Shown: piece after piece, positions 23,120 to 33,830 of the stretch | How positions within the stretch are numbered: the first letter of the stretch is position 1 | How the letters are laid out: the number at the start of each line of letters is the position of its first letter | Origin: Tetragonia tetragonoides | Taxonomy: Eukaryota > Streptophyta > Magnoliopsida > Caryophyllales > Aizoaceae | Direction of reading: 5' to 3' | DNA: 64,000 nt | NCBI GenBank assembly: GCA_038025085.1 | Contig: CM076148.1 | Location: 38,151,691 to 38,215,690, forward strand | The notes under the pieces: generated by a model | What the model saw: only the letters and a program-made list of their open reading frames with translations | The model's database searches: none | What the model was told of the DNA's origin: nothing | Position numbers and translations under genes: made by a program

Positions 23120-25075
23120 AAATTTTATTGAAACAAAATATGGGTGGCCCATGTCCCAGCGCCATGTCCCAGCACCCATGTCCCTTGTCCCATAGGTGAA
23201 ATCGGAGTTCGGGGACCCGGATTACCGTTGCAAGGCATCGGAGGTCCTCTAGGGTGACGATAGACCCTCTAGAGGAATTTGGGCAAAAAGGGAACCGAGC
23301 CCCATGAAGTCGAAAATCAAAGACTATAATCCACGTTTTTTGGTTTTCTGGAGCCCCCAGAATGAAGGTGTGTATTTTCGCACCACATCGCACGGGACAC
23401 CCTTAGCGAACATAAGACCAGGGTCGGTTATCGGGTCCGTTATCGGGTTCCTGATAGGCTTGTTATGACGTTTTACGGGACACCAATGTAAGGACGGAAC
23501 ACTGAAGGCATGGGATATCAAAGTTCGGGGATCCGGAGGACCCTCCTGGGGCACCGATGGTCCTCTAGGGTAATGACAGACTCTCCGGATAAGTTTGGGC
23601 AAAAATGACATAGGGCCCCGGGAAGCCGAAAACGAAGGAAATAAGCCTATAATTCACGTTTTTTGGGCTTTCGGGGAGGCCCCAAAACGAAGGTGGATAT
23701 TTTCGCACATCATCACACAGAATACCGCTATGGGACATGGGAGGCCCCCGGGGTTGCTTATCTGGTTCCCGATAGGTATGGAAAGATGTTTTACGGGACA
23801 CTGGCGTAAGAATCGGAACACCAAAGGCATAGGTGATATCGAAGTTCGGGGATCCGTATGACCCTCCCGAGCCACCGAGGGTCTTCTAAGGTCATGATAG
23901 ACCACTTGGAGAAGTTTGGGAAAAAATGACACCCGAGACCAGGAAAGCCAAAAACGAAGGCTATAATCCACGTTTTTTGGGCTTCCGGGAGGCCCCAAAA
24001 CGAATGTGAATATTTTCGCACCACATCGCACGGAACACCCCTAGGGGACATGGGAGGCCCCCGGGGTTGCTTATCTGGTCCCTGATAGGTTTGGAAGGGC
24101 GTTTTACGGGACATTGACAAAAGAGTCGGAACACCAAAGGTATGGGTGATATTGAAGTTCGGGCATCCTGGTGACCCTCCTAGACCACCGAGGGTCCTCT
24201 AGTATCATGATAGACCCCTCGGAGAATTTTGGGCGAAAATGACACCCGAGCCCCGGGAAGCCGAAATCAAAGACTATAATCCACGTTTTCTGGGCTTCCG
24301 GGAGGCCCCGGAACGAAGGTGGATATTTTCGCAAATCATTGCACAGAATACCCCTAGGGGACATGGGAGGCCCCCTTGGGTTGCTTATCTGGTCCCCAAT
24401 AGGTTTAGAAGGGCATTTTACGGGACACTAGCGTAAGAGTAGGAACACCAAAGGCATGGGTGATATCGAAGTTCAGGAATCCGGATGAGACTCCCGAGGC
24501 ATCGAGGGTCCTCTAGGGTCATGATAGACCCCTTGGAGAAGCTTAGACAAAAATGACACCCCGGACCCGGGAAGCCAAAAACGAAGGCTATAATCCGCGT
24601 TTTTTAGGCTTCCGAGAGGCCCCAAAATGAATGTGGATATTTTTGCACCCACATTGCACGGAACACCCCTAGGGGGCATGGGAGGCCCCGGAGTTGCTTA
24701 TCTGGTCCCTGATAGGTTTGGAAGGGCGTTTTACGGGACAGTGGCGTAAGAGTCGGAACACCAAAGGCATGAGTGTTATCGAAGTTCGGGGATCCCGATG
24801 ACCTTCCCAGAGCACCGAGGGTCCTCTAGGATCATGATAGACCCCTCGGAGAAGTTTGGGCAAAAATGACACCCGAGCCCCGGGAAGCCGAAAAGAAAGG
24901 CTATAATCCACGCACGTTTTCTGGGCTTCCAAGAGGCCCCGAAACGAAGGTGGATATCTTCACACCATAACGCACGGGACAACCCTAGGGGACATGGGAG
25001 GGCCCGGGGTAGGTTATTGGGTCCTTGGTTAGGCTTGGAAGGGCCTCTTACTGGACATCGTAGGCTAATCCACGA
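23120..25075. repeat. GC-rich tandem array, about 314-bp unit, six copies
   Basis: The landmark CACGTTTTTTGGGCTTCCGG recurs at 23332, 23655, 23969, 24282, 24596 and 24909, that is, spacings of 323, 314, 313, 314 and 313 bp. Units share ACGGGACA, CCTCTAGGGTCATGATAGAC and CTATAATCCACG. Much richer in G and C than the flanks. Reading frames inside it are by-products of the repeat, since the unit is not a multiple of three and frames shift every copy. Confidence 0.95.
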
Positions 25076-25165
25076 TTTTTGGGTGCCGAGCATGGCTTTC
25101 CATCACTTGGTGCCACAAACCTACCCATAAACGCTCTCTAATATTATAGTGAGGTCTCATAATTG
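25070..25165. repeat. Diverged direct repeat, copy A
   Basis: Contains ACGATTTTTGGGTGCCGAGC, CATGGCT and AACGCTCTCTA...AGTGAG; repeated at about 25525-25625. Lies at the right edge of the tandem array. Confidence 0.7.
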
Positions 25166-25524
25166 TTTCCAATTTGTTTGAAGTAATATTACTATTTTTT
25201 TATATATTATTTCTATTTTTAAGCTAACTTTTAAAATTAAACTTAAATTAAATAGCTACAATTTGTGGAAAACAAAAATGTTTCTCCGTAGTTTAATAAC
25301 ATACTTGAAAATTTTGAGGTGAAACTTTTAAAAAATAATTCACCAAGCTCTCAAAATCCTAATATGAAAGTTATGCATTGGGCATGTCTACTCGTATTAA
25401 AACCACTAAATTGTTAAGATTCTTTAGTAGGTAGTAGTTTGAGATTGAGCTTGCGGGCGAAGGAAGGCAAGCGACGCGACATGAAGCGTCTACCATTATG
25501 AAAGTTATGCACTAAGCGTGTCTA

Positions 25525-25625
25525 CTCTACGATTTTTGGGTACCAAGCATGGCTCCTCACCACCCTGTGCCATCACCAAACCTACCCTCAAACCCTCTCT
25601 ACTATTGTAGTGAGACCACATTTTT
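25525..25625. repeat. Diverged direct repeat, copy B
   Basis: Matches copy A (ACGATTTTTGGGTACCAAGC...CATGGCTCC...AACCCTCTCTA). The shared GAAAGTTATGCAYT...GTCTACTC just before each copy (25370, 25500) shows the duplicated block is larger and worn. Confidence 0.7.
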
Positions 25626-26705
25626 TTAAAGCAATTTCTAATTTTTTTGATTTTTTTTTTCTTTTTCAGAGTAACTTTTTAATTAACTAATTAAATAGTT
25701 TTAAACATTCAAGTTGGTATAACTGTTCAGAGAAAACAATGTAAAAACAATATATGGTACTCAGCTTAATGAAGTTGGAGGGGTTATCTTGCAAAGAGAG
25801 GAGGTGTAGATACCAAATGCCAATTAGCAATCGCAAAGAGAAATATGAATAATCTTACCAAAATGGGGATTGGTTATACACGATGCCGGAAAGATGGCGG
25901 ACGACGGCGATGAGATCTAGATATGAACGTTGAACATATAGGAAGATAGGAGATGAATTGATGGTGTGTGGTTTCATCATCTATTCATGAGAGATCAAAA
26001 TTAACTTTCTTATTTTTTTGTTTGCTCATCAATATGAGAGAAAATTAGCTACTGCTCAATTTCTATAATCTGTAACGTCTGACAACTTATGAGAATGAAG
26101 GGAAGGTTTGAAGTAGTCATTAAACTCCATTATGATTTTGTGACGTCCGATTGTTGCTACTTTTTCTCTGTTTTTTTTTTTTTTTTACTGGCCATGAGTC
26201 ACATGACACGTCATAAATAAATTGACACGTCATTCGGCAATTCAAAGACTAATGTGACGAGCTATGATTTAATCATTGCGTTTTAATCAAATTATATATA
26301 GAATATATAGATCCACTTTTGTTGAAGGAAGCACAGAGTACCACATATTTTACTCTACTTTTAACATTTAGATATCTCACGTTATATACAAAAACTATTA
26401 ACAATGCACGTATAAGAACAATATATATACATACGGTGTATATACTGTATATCTCATGAAAGACAACTACAACATCCACAAAGAAATACTAATCACAATA
26501 TATAACATATATAATTCATGGAACTAGCTAAAATCTTTTTAGTGACATGATGACGTGCCATACCACCTTATTATTGTTATGTATATATCCAACATCATAT
26601 TACACACACCACAAAGTTTACATGTTATATGAACCTAAAAAAAGTTTACATGTTATAAATCGTCCACATATAATACTACTCCATATAATAAAATGATCAA
26701 TAACG
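25626..26705. other. Intergenic, no gene recognised
   Basis: AT-rich. Contains a T-run near 26166-26186 and the 3' flank of the nodulin-related gene. Short frames have no support. Confidence 0.5.
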
Positions 26706-27092
26706 TTACTTCTTAAAGAGTCCTTTAGCCATCTTCATGATACCACTAACCGGACCACTTCCCTTCTCCTTTTCACCGGCGGCGGATTCTCCACCAGACT
26801 CGGTGGCGGTTGGGGCGGCGGTGGCGGAATCATCAGCAGTGTGCATATTGTGAAGGTAACCCTCAGCCTTCTCAGCATACTGTCCACCCTTGTTATCATC
26901 TAACTTACCATATGTCCTAGCGGCTCTTAGGAGATCCTCAGAGGCTCCCGCAACCTTAGCCTTGTCGATATCCTCGGTACGCTGAGTGGCGGCCGCCTGT
27001 GCCGCTTCAGCAACGGTTTTGGCACTTGAAATGAGCTCAGAATTGGAAGTGGGCTGGTGGCCAGTGGTGGTGCCTTGGTTTTCTTGTGCCAT
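26706..27092 (-). CDS. Nodulin-related protein 1-like, copy 1
   Basis: 128 residues, single exon. Conserved core: ELISSAKTVAEAAQAAATQR, DIDKAKVAGASEDLLRAA, YGKLDD and QYAEKAEGYLHNMH, the NRP1 family pattern (At2g03440). Low-complexity Ala/Thr/Gly/Glu linker, then a basic end KMAKGLFKK. The amphipathic, Ala-rich, cysteine-free composition resembles LEA-type stress proteins. Arabidopsis NRP1 is reported in heat/ABA responses; the role here is inferred. The gene is about 67% identical by eye over the core to the copy at 36897-37337, same strand, about 9.8 kb away. Confidence 0.9.
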   Translation of the reverse strand: MAQENQGTTTGHQPTSNSELISSAKTVAEAAQAAATQRTEDIDKAKVAGASEDLLRAARTYGKLDDNKGGQYAEKAEGYLHNMHTADDSATAAPTATESGGESAAGEKEKGSGPVSGIMKMAKGLFKK

Positions 27093-27187
27093 GGTTACTT
27101 AAGGCTTTGAAATACTATATGTTTTTTCCTTTGTTGTTTTTTGGGACCTTGGTTTTGAGATTATGGTAGATTGATTTTAGAAGGGTG

Positions 27188-27195
27188 AATTTATA
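27188..27195 (-). promoter_or_regulatory. TATA box of NRP1-like copy 1
   Basis: TATAAATT on the minus strand, about 95 bp before the ATG. The paralogue has TATAAAT at nearly the same distance (37438-37444). Confidence 0.75.
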
Positions 27196-27563
27196 GCCTT
27201 ATAGGTAAAAAGGATTTGTCGGTTTGATATTGAATCTATGTATTGGAGATTACTATGTGTTGTTTTCATGGAAGTTAAGTTGGTTTTTTCTAGCTATTAA
27301 GCTTGGCCCCTACCTTATATTGTCGACTCATATATAATCCAACAAAGTAACCTGTCTTCAGTTTCCAGGTGTGCCATGCCTTTATTGCCCAAAGACCAGC
27401 TCATCAATAAAAAGTTAAGTGCAAGGGAAAAAGATGTCTCATGTCACTATTAGTCAAATCAATTTTTTTTCCTTTTTTTCCGAAATAATATATACTCCGA
27501 TACACAAATATATAGTTACTTCGTTCTATACAAATTGACGATCGATTTTTTTTTGTCATCCTT

Positions 27564-27844
27564 ATGTTTGGTATAAATGGTTAACTCTTTAATAAAAGTT
27601 ATGACGATTTGAAGTTTGAAACTAGAAATTTTTATAGTTTGTCAAATAATTAGTTTCAATTTGCTGCTACAATTAATTTTGTGAAACTACTTATCTATAA
27701 CTTTCAACTTACAGGTACAATTACACTTAGCTTATGCATAGCCCTTTTTTTTTAGCAATTTCCAACAGCCATTTTCTACTATTCTAATTTATATTTATTC
27801 TTTTGCATTCAACAATTACAACTATAATTAATTTAGCTAAATAT
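27564..27844. mobile_element. MITE-like element, copy 2 (degenerate)
   Basis: Same order of motifs as 22026-22302: ATGTTTGG, AATAAAAGTTA, GCTACAATTAATTTTGTGAAA, TTTTTTAGCAATTT, AACTATAATTAATTTAGC. Ends are worn. Confidence 0.5.
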
Positions 27845-28068
27845 AGACTATAAAAGTAGTAAACTATAACACAAAAACTTATATAAGACAGTTTTTTTAT
27901 AACTTTTAGTGAGACAAATATTATGTTTAAGTGAACCAAGAGTCACGATCCATAAAGGTGAACCTTGTATTTCTGAATAATGACCCTATTTTATTATAAT
28001 AATTTGGTCTCACAAAAGAGTCGTCACAAACTTAGGTAGTAATAAAGAACATTAACATACATATAAAC

Positions 28069-28630
28069 CAGGGGCGGAATCAGGGGGTGGCCAGCCTCGG
28101 CCACGACCTCCCCCATGGTTCTGAAAGAGTTGAGGTGTTTTTTTTGATAATTGGTGCATTGGCTGAGTTGGTGACAATGGGTTAGTTACCTATCTGGGCA
28201 CTCGAGTTCGACACCAAGAGCTGCAGAGCCTGCCAGTATTTTTCTTTTTCCACCATTCTCTCTCTTTCTTTTCCTTTTCCCCCATTGTTTATGGTTTACC
28301 CTACTTGGGCCAACTTGCCCATTTCAAACCCTCATCCCCTTTTCATTTCCTTTCAAATTTTTGTGATTTGAGTTTCATTAATTTTATTATTATTTACTTT
28401 TAAAGATTTTTTCATTTTTTCACCTTCTATTGTTTTAGATTAGTAATTTAGTATAGTTTAGTTTTGCCTTTATATTCTTTATCTCATTTTATTTTATCAC
28501 ACATGAATTTCAAAAATAAAATTTTGGAACAATCTATAAAAATTTGAACCCACATCATCTATCTAAATATCTTAAGAACAATTCTATTAATACCGGCCCC
28601 CCTTATAAAAAATTTCTGATTCCGTCACTG
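28069..28630. mobile_element. Non-autonomous hAT element
   Basis: 562 bp. Inverted ends CAGGGGCGGAATCAG and CAGTGACGGAATCAG; flanked by the 8-bp duplication ATATAAAC (28061-28068 and 28631-28638). The 8-bp duplication and CAG-start are typical of hAT. No transposase inside. Confidence 0.85.
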
Positions 28631-28798
28631 ATATAAACAACAACGATAACAGCAATTTTATTATTGTAATAAATGAAATATAAAAACAACGTCCCTCACA
28701 GTTACAAAGTCTATAGAGTGATCCATAGCATCAATCGACTTTTTACCCTTGCTTACAATAAGAAATACTCCTAATAACCATTGAAGTATTTCTGAATC

Positions 28799-29252
28799 TG
28801 TCAACTTTTATAATTGGGCCCATTAAGAGAGTGTTTATAACATGGAGGTTCCAACCCAAAACCAATTGGCAATTGGTGGAGTAACTCCCTTAGTTATAAA
28901 CACCTCAAGGCACTCTTTCTTGATCAATGTGGGACAACCCACTTCATCACTCCGCCTCACACAAAGACCCATCTTGGGTTGAAGCGTGGACCAATCAAAG
29001 CCACTTGGGCCAGTCACACGCGCGTGGGCTAAACAGGGGTCAAATTTAAACTACCCCGCCGCACAATTGCCTCATTTGGGCTTCAACATGTGGGCCAACA
29101 AGGGGTCATAAAGGCAGGATCGAAGCCCGCTCTGATACCATGCTAACTTTTATAATTGGGCCCATTAAGAGAGTGTTTATAACATGGAGGAGGTTCCAAC
29201 CCAAAACCAATTGGCAATGGGTGGAGTAACTCCCTTAGTTATAAACACCTCA
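28799..29252 (-). mobile_element. TRIM-like miniature LTR element
   Basis: Two direct repeats, 28799-28907 (109 bp) and 29141-29252 (112 bp), nearly identical, begin TG and end CA on the minus strand. Next to the right repeat the minus strand reads TGGTATCAGAGC (29129-29140), a primer site, so the element points left. The 233-bp interior has no coding capacity. The 5 bp at its two ends (gaatc, gggtg) do not match, whereas gaatc matches the far end of the copia element on its right. Confidence 0.8.
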
Positions 29253-30277
29253 GGGTGCTAGCGACATTGCATCTTATTTCACAAAAATAAAGCGCAATTG
29301 GAATGAGCTTAATGTTTTGACCTGCTTGCCAACCTGTACTTGTGGAGCTGTGCAGGCTCTCACTAAGCATGAACAGGATCAGAAACTAGTTCAATTTCTC
29401 ATGGGATTAAATCCAGTTTATGACAACATCAGAGGGAATATCCTCATGATGAAACCACTTCCCAGTATAAGTCAGGCTTATGCTCTCTTGATTCAAGATG
29501 AGAATCAAAGAGGAACTCACTCATTTAGTCAGTTTATTCTGAGTCAGCAGCTATGTATGCTAATTAGCATCAAAACTCATCACAGAACAATCACAAGGGA
29601 AAGTTTGACAGCAGGAAATCAGTTGTTTGCACTCACTGTAAGAAGACAGGTCACAATGCAAGCAAGTGTTACAGACTTGTAGGGTTTCCTAAAGATTTCA
29701 AGTTCACAAAGAGCAAGTCATATGCAGCTAATGCACATGGAGAGCCTGGAGATGAACAACATTATGAACAACATTATTCTGCTGACAATAATTTAGTCAA
29801 GACTGGTATTACTGGTACTGCTTCTATTATCCCTGGGTTGTCACAAGAAGATTGCAATAATCTTTTGGCTCTACTGAACAAAACTCAAATGAGTGCTGCA
29901 AATTGTGTTAAAGACACTCAGGATTCTAGTTCTTCTTCTGCTCATATCAATTCCTTTGTCAACTGTGCTGGTAAGGTTTCTGGTATCTCTCACAACTTTT
30001 CAGGTTCATGTATTTGCTCTATTTGTTGTTCTGCATCTGCTGTTATACCTGGATTTTAGACACAGGAGCCTTTGATCACATGTGTCATGATCTTTTCCTC
30101 TTTGCCAATATCATATCCCTTAAATCACCTCATCCTATTTCTCTCCCAAATGGTCAAACTGTTACTGTCACTCAGATTGGCACAGTTCAAATTACAGACA
30201 CAATTTTGTTGACCAATGTCTTTTATGTTCCTCAATTTAGGTATAATTTGCTCTCTATTGGCAGATTATGCAGATAA
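29253..30277 (+). pseudogene. copia gag-protease region
   Basis: Gag C-terminal part (VQFLMGLNPVYDNIRGNILM) changes frame before the zinc knuckle CTHCKKTGHNASKC (about 29621-29662). A stop follows SAVIPGF, just before the protease motif WILDTGAFDHMCHD in another frame. RYNLLSIGRLC then stops at 30277. Several lesions, so no gag-pol polyprotein can be made. Confidence 0.85.
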
Positions 30278-30599
30278 TTACATTGTTATGCTATATTCAC
30301 TGAGCTACAATGTTTTCTGTTATTCCTGCAGGGCCCTTCACTGAAGAGGCCTCAGGTTCTTGGTGATGATCACAATCTCCTAGAGTTTGGTGATGCACAT
30401 GCTGGTTTGTTCCTGTTGAAAATGAAACCACCTATTACTTCACATAATTCTGCTGCTGCTGGTCTCCTGCTCCAATTTTAGATAATAATGTTGGCAAAAA
30501 TTCTTTTCCTGTCAACAACTCTTCAATTCCTGATTGTTGTAATGTCATGGATGATGACAATTCCCATTTCCCTATTCATGATGCTATTAGTGATATTCA

Positions 30600-33475
30600 C
30601 TGTAATAATGCCTATAAAAATAATGCTTGGTTGTGGCACAATAGACTTGGCCATCTTCCTTTGTACAAGCTGAAATTCATGAATTTGTTTGATAATATTT
30701 CTGATGATAGTGCTATTTCCAGTTGTGATATATGCCCTAAGGCCAGGCAACACAAAAATTCTTTTCCTCATAGCCAAGTTCAAACTTTCCAACCTTTTCA
30801 ACTCATCCATATTGATCTTTACCAGAGTTGATGACTTCACTAGAGCTACTTGGACACACTTACTCAGTGCCAAGAGCAATGCTTTGCCCCTTATACAAGT
30901 TTTTTCACAAATGGTCTCCAATCAATACCAAGCCAAAATTCAGGTCATAAGATCAGACAATACCCTAGAGTTAGGATTAAGCAATGCAGCCACCAATTTC
31001 TTCCTTTCTAAAGGCAATGTTCATCAAACAAGTTGTACTGACACACCACAACAAAATGGGATAGTAGAGAGGAAACACAAGTATCTCTTAGAAACTGCTA
31101 GAGCCCTTTTATTTCAGTCCCATTTACTTGTGAGATTTTGGGGTGATTGTGTTCTTACAGCCACATACTTAATAAACAGATTTCCCACTAAATTGCTTCA
31201 TGGCAAAACTCCTCATGAACTTCTTACTGACTCTAAACCCATATATACTCACCTAAGAAGCTTTGGATGTTTATGCTATGCTTCTACACTTAAGAGAGGT
31301 CGAGACAAATTCAAACCCAGGGCCTCTACTTGTGTTTTCCTGGGATATCCATATGGAAATAAGGCTTATAAACTTTATAACCTGGATACAAAGAAAATTC
31401 AGATATCCAGAGATGTGATTTTTCATAAGGATATATTTCCTTATAGGACCTCTCCCACCATCTCGAATTCCTCACATTCTTTGTTTCTTTTTCAAACTCT
31501 GTCTCATCCTCACATTCTTGATTCTAACTCTTTCTTTTTAAATCATCTTTCTGATCCTCAAGATCAAACCACAAGCTCATCTCAACCCACACCTGATCCT
31601 CAAGATCAAACTTCAAATACATTTTCTATTCCTGATCCTCAAGATCAAATCATAAACACACATACTTCCTCAGTTCCTTCTGCTCCCAACTCACATGTCC
31701 CTCACCCTTCTCACTCTCATACTCACACTGAAGTCAGGAGATTCAACAGGTCTACTGTAACTCCTAGGCATTTACAGGATTATGTCTGCAATAGTGTTTG
31801 CAGCAATGTTACATCTACTCTTCTCTCTGATTCTTCTTCATGTCCTCATACCATCACATCCTCTATAGACCTACCAAAACATGTTTGTTTTAGCTCTCTC
31901 TCAACCAATAGTCAGCATTTGTTGAATAATGTTTTGCGAATAAATGAACCTACTTGTTTTAAGGATGCAGTTACTAACCCTTCATGGCAGGAAGCAATGT
32001 CTAAGGAATTTGAAGCCTTAGAGGCAAATGAAACCTGGATCATCACTGACCTGCCTGCTGGCAAGAAACCCATTAGCTGCAAATGGGTTTATAAAATCAA
32101 GCTGAAAGCTGATGGTTCAATTGAGAGATACAAAACTAGACTGGTGGTTAGAGGTTTCACTGAAGTTGAGGGAATTGATTATACTGAAACTTTCTTTCCA
32201 GTGGTGAAAATGACCACTATAAGAGCCCTCATTGCAACTGCAGTCAAGAAAGGCTGGAACATGCATCAGCTTGATGTCAATAATGCATTTCTCCATGGAG
32301 ATTTGCATGAGGAGATCTACATGAAGCAACCACCTGGATTAGTTCTTTCAAAGCCTAACCAAATCTGCAAACTCAGAAAATCCTTGTATGGCCTAAAGCA
32401 GGCCTCAAGGCAATGGTATGGAAAACTCTCTGATTCTTTAAGGTCCAGAGGTTATCAAATGTCCCAAAATGATCACTCTCTATTCCACAAGAAAATGGTT
32501 GGCTCTACAGTTTTCATAGCTGTATATGTTGATGATGTTCTCATCACAGGAGATAATGAGGAAGAAATTAAGGATTTGAAGCTATTTCTAGACAACACTT
32601 TCAAAATAAACGATTTGAGGTTCCTGAACTATTTTTTAGGCATTGAAATATTACACAGCAGTGATGGGGTGATTTTAACTCAAAGGAAATTTGCTCATGA
32701 GCTCCTCAAGGAGTTTGGTTGTTCTTCAGGAGCAACAACTATTTGTCCTTTGGAGACAAACATTAAGTTGAAGCTTGATGAGGGCACTCCTCTGACTGAA
32801 CCTGGTCAATTCAGAAAGATAGTTGGGAAGCTGAATTTCCTTACACACACAAGGCCTGATTTAGGTTTTGCTGTTCAGTATTTGAGCCAATTCATGCAGA
32901 ACCCCAGGCAACCTCACATGGATGCAGCCCTTCATGTTCTGAAGTATCTCACAAAGGATCCCAGTCAAGGTTTATTCATGAGCTCAAAATCTGATTATAC
33001 CCTACAAGCCTACTGTGATTCAGATTGGGCAGCTTGCCCTCAAACAAGGAGATCAATCAGTGGTTACTTTATCATGCTTGGTGGGAGTCCAATCTCCTGG
33101 AAATCCAAGAAACAGGCCACTGTCTCTCTATCTAGTGCAGAGGCTGAATATAGAAGCATGAGGAGAGTCACTTCAGAATTAGCTTGGCTTTCCAGGTTAC
33201 TTAGTGAACTTACAGTATCTAATATTGTTCCAATTGCTCTAAAGTGTGATAGCCAAGCAGCAATTTACATTGCTAGAAACCCTGTTTTTCACGAGCGCAC
33301 CAAACACATAGAGCTTGACTGCCACTATGTCCGGGAGCAACTACAAGCAGGTTTGATTAGCCTGCATCATGTGAGAACAGATGAGCAGTTGCCAGATTTG
33401 TTCACAAAGAGTTTGCCAGGGCGCCAACACCACTATTTACTTAGCAAGTTAGAAGTGTCATCCCCTCCTACTTGA
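30600..33475 (+). pseudogene. copia integrase, reverse transcriptase and RNase H
   Basis: The zinc site WHNRLGHLPLY...CDICPKARQ and FQLIHIDLY are followed by a frame change and loss of about 14 codons up to VDDFTRATW. After that, one frame stays open for about 880 residues: IRSDNTLEL and QQNGIVERKHK (integrase D and E), CKWVYKIKLKADGSIERYKT, QLDVNNAFLHGDLHEEIYM, YVDDVLITGD (RT active site), and YCDSDWAACPQTRRS...SLSSAEAEYRSM (RNase H). The 3' half is well kept, so the insertion is fairly recent; integrase is probably inactive. Confidence 0.9.
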
Positions 33476-33490
33476 GGGGGGGAGGGTGGG

Positions 33491-33794
33491 TGTTGGAATT
33501 ACTTAGTTACTATAGTAGATATTTATTGTACAGGTCAACATAGGAGTTTGTTAGAGTTATGTTACAAACTGATAGTTTGTTAGAGCAGTAGCCAGAGGTT
33601 GTTAGAAGCTAGCGCCTATGACAGTTTAGCATTAGCTTAGTTCTTGTACTATATAGTCTGTAATAAAGCTGTGAATACAATCAATCAAGTAATAAGAATT
33701 AATTCTTTTCTCAAATCTCTTTCTCTTACTAAAATCCTCTCTCTTGTTCTTCTCTCTTTCTATGAACTTGAGTTGATATTCAACTCAATCAACA
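33491..33794 (+). repeat. 3' LTR of the copia element
   Basis: 304 bp, TGTTGG...TCAACA. Contains CTATATAG (33649-33656) and AATAAAG a few bases on, so promoter and polyadenylation signal can be placed. Confidence 0.85.
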
Positions 33795-33830
33795 GAATCC
33801 CCATTATTAATTAGTTCAGTTGGTAAATGA

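Larger units (their letters stand above)
29253..33794 (+). mobile_element. Ty1/copia LTR retrotransposon, 5' truncated
   Basis: Begins inside gag, directly against the TRIM-like repeat; the 5' LTR and gag start are missing. Order: gag with zinc knuckle, protease, integrase, RT, RNase H, polypurine tract GAGGGGGGGAGGGTGGG (33474-33490), 3' LTR. The five bases after it, gaatc (33795-33799), equal those before the TRIM-like element (28794-28798). Confidence 0.95.

Noticed and set aside
23019..25093. Series of minus- and plus-strand frames of 65-125 codons
   Set aside because: They fall inside the 314-bp array and change frame with every unit; no start or domain is conserved in one frame.
28835..29017. 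60-codon minus-strand frame
   Set aside because: Lies across the TRIM-like LTR and its interior; such elements are non-coding.
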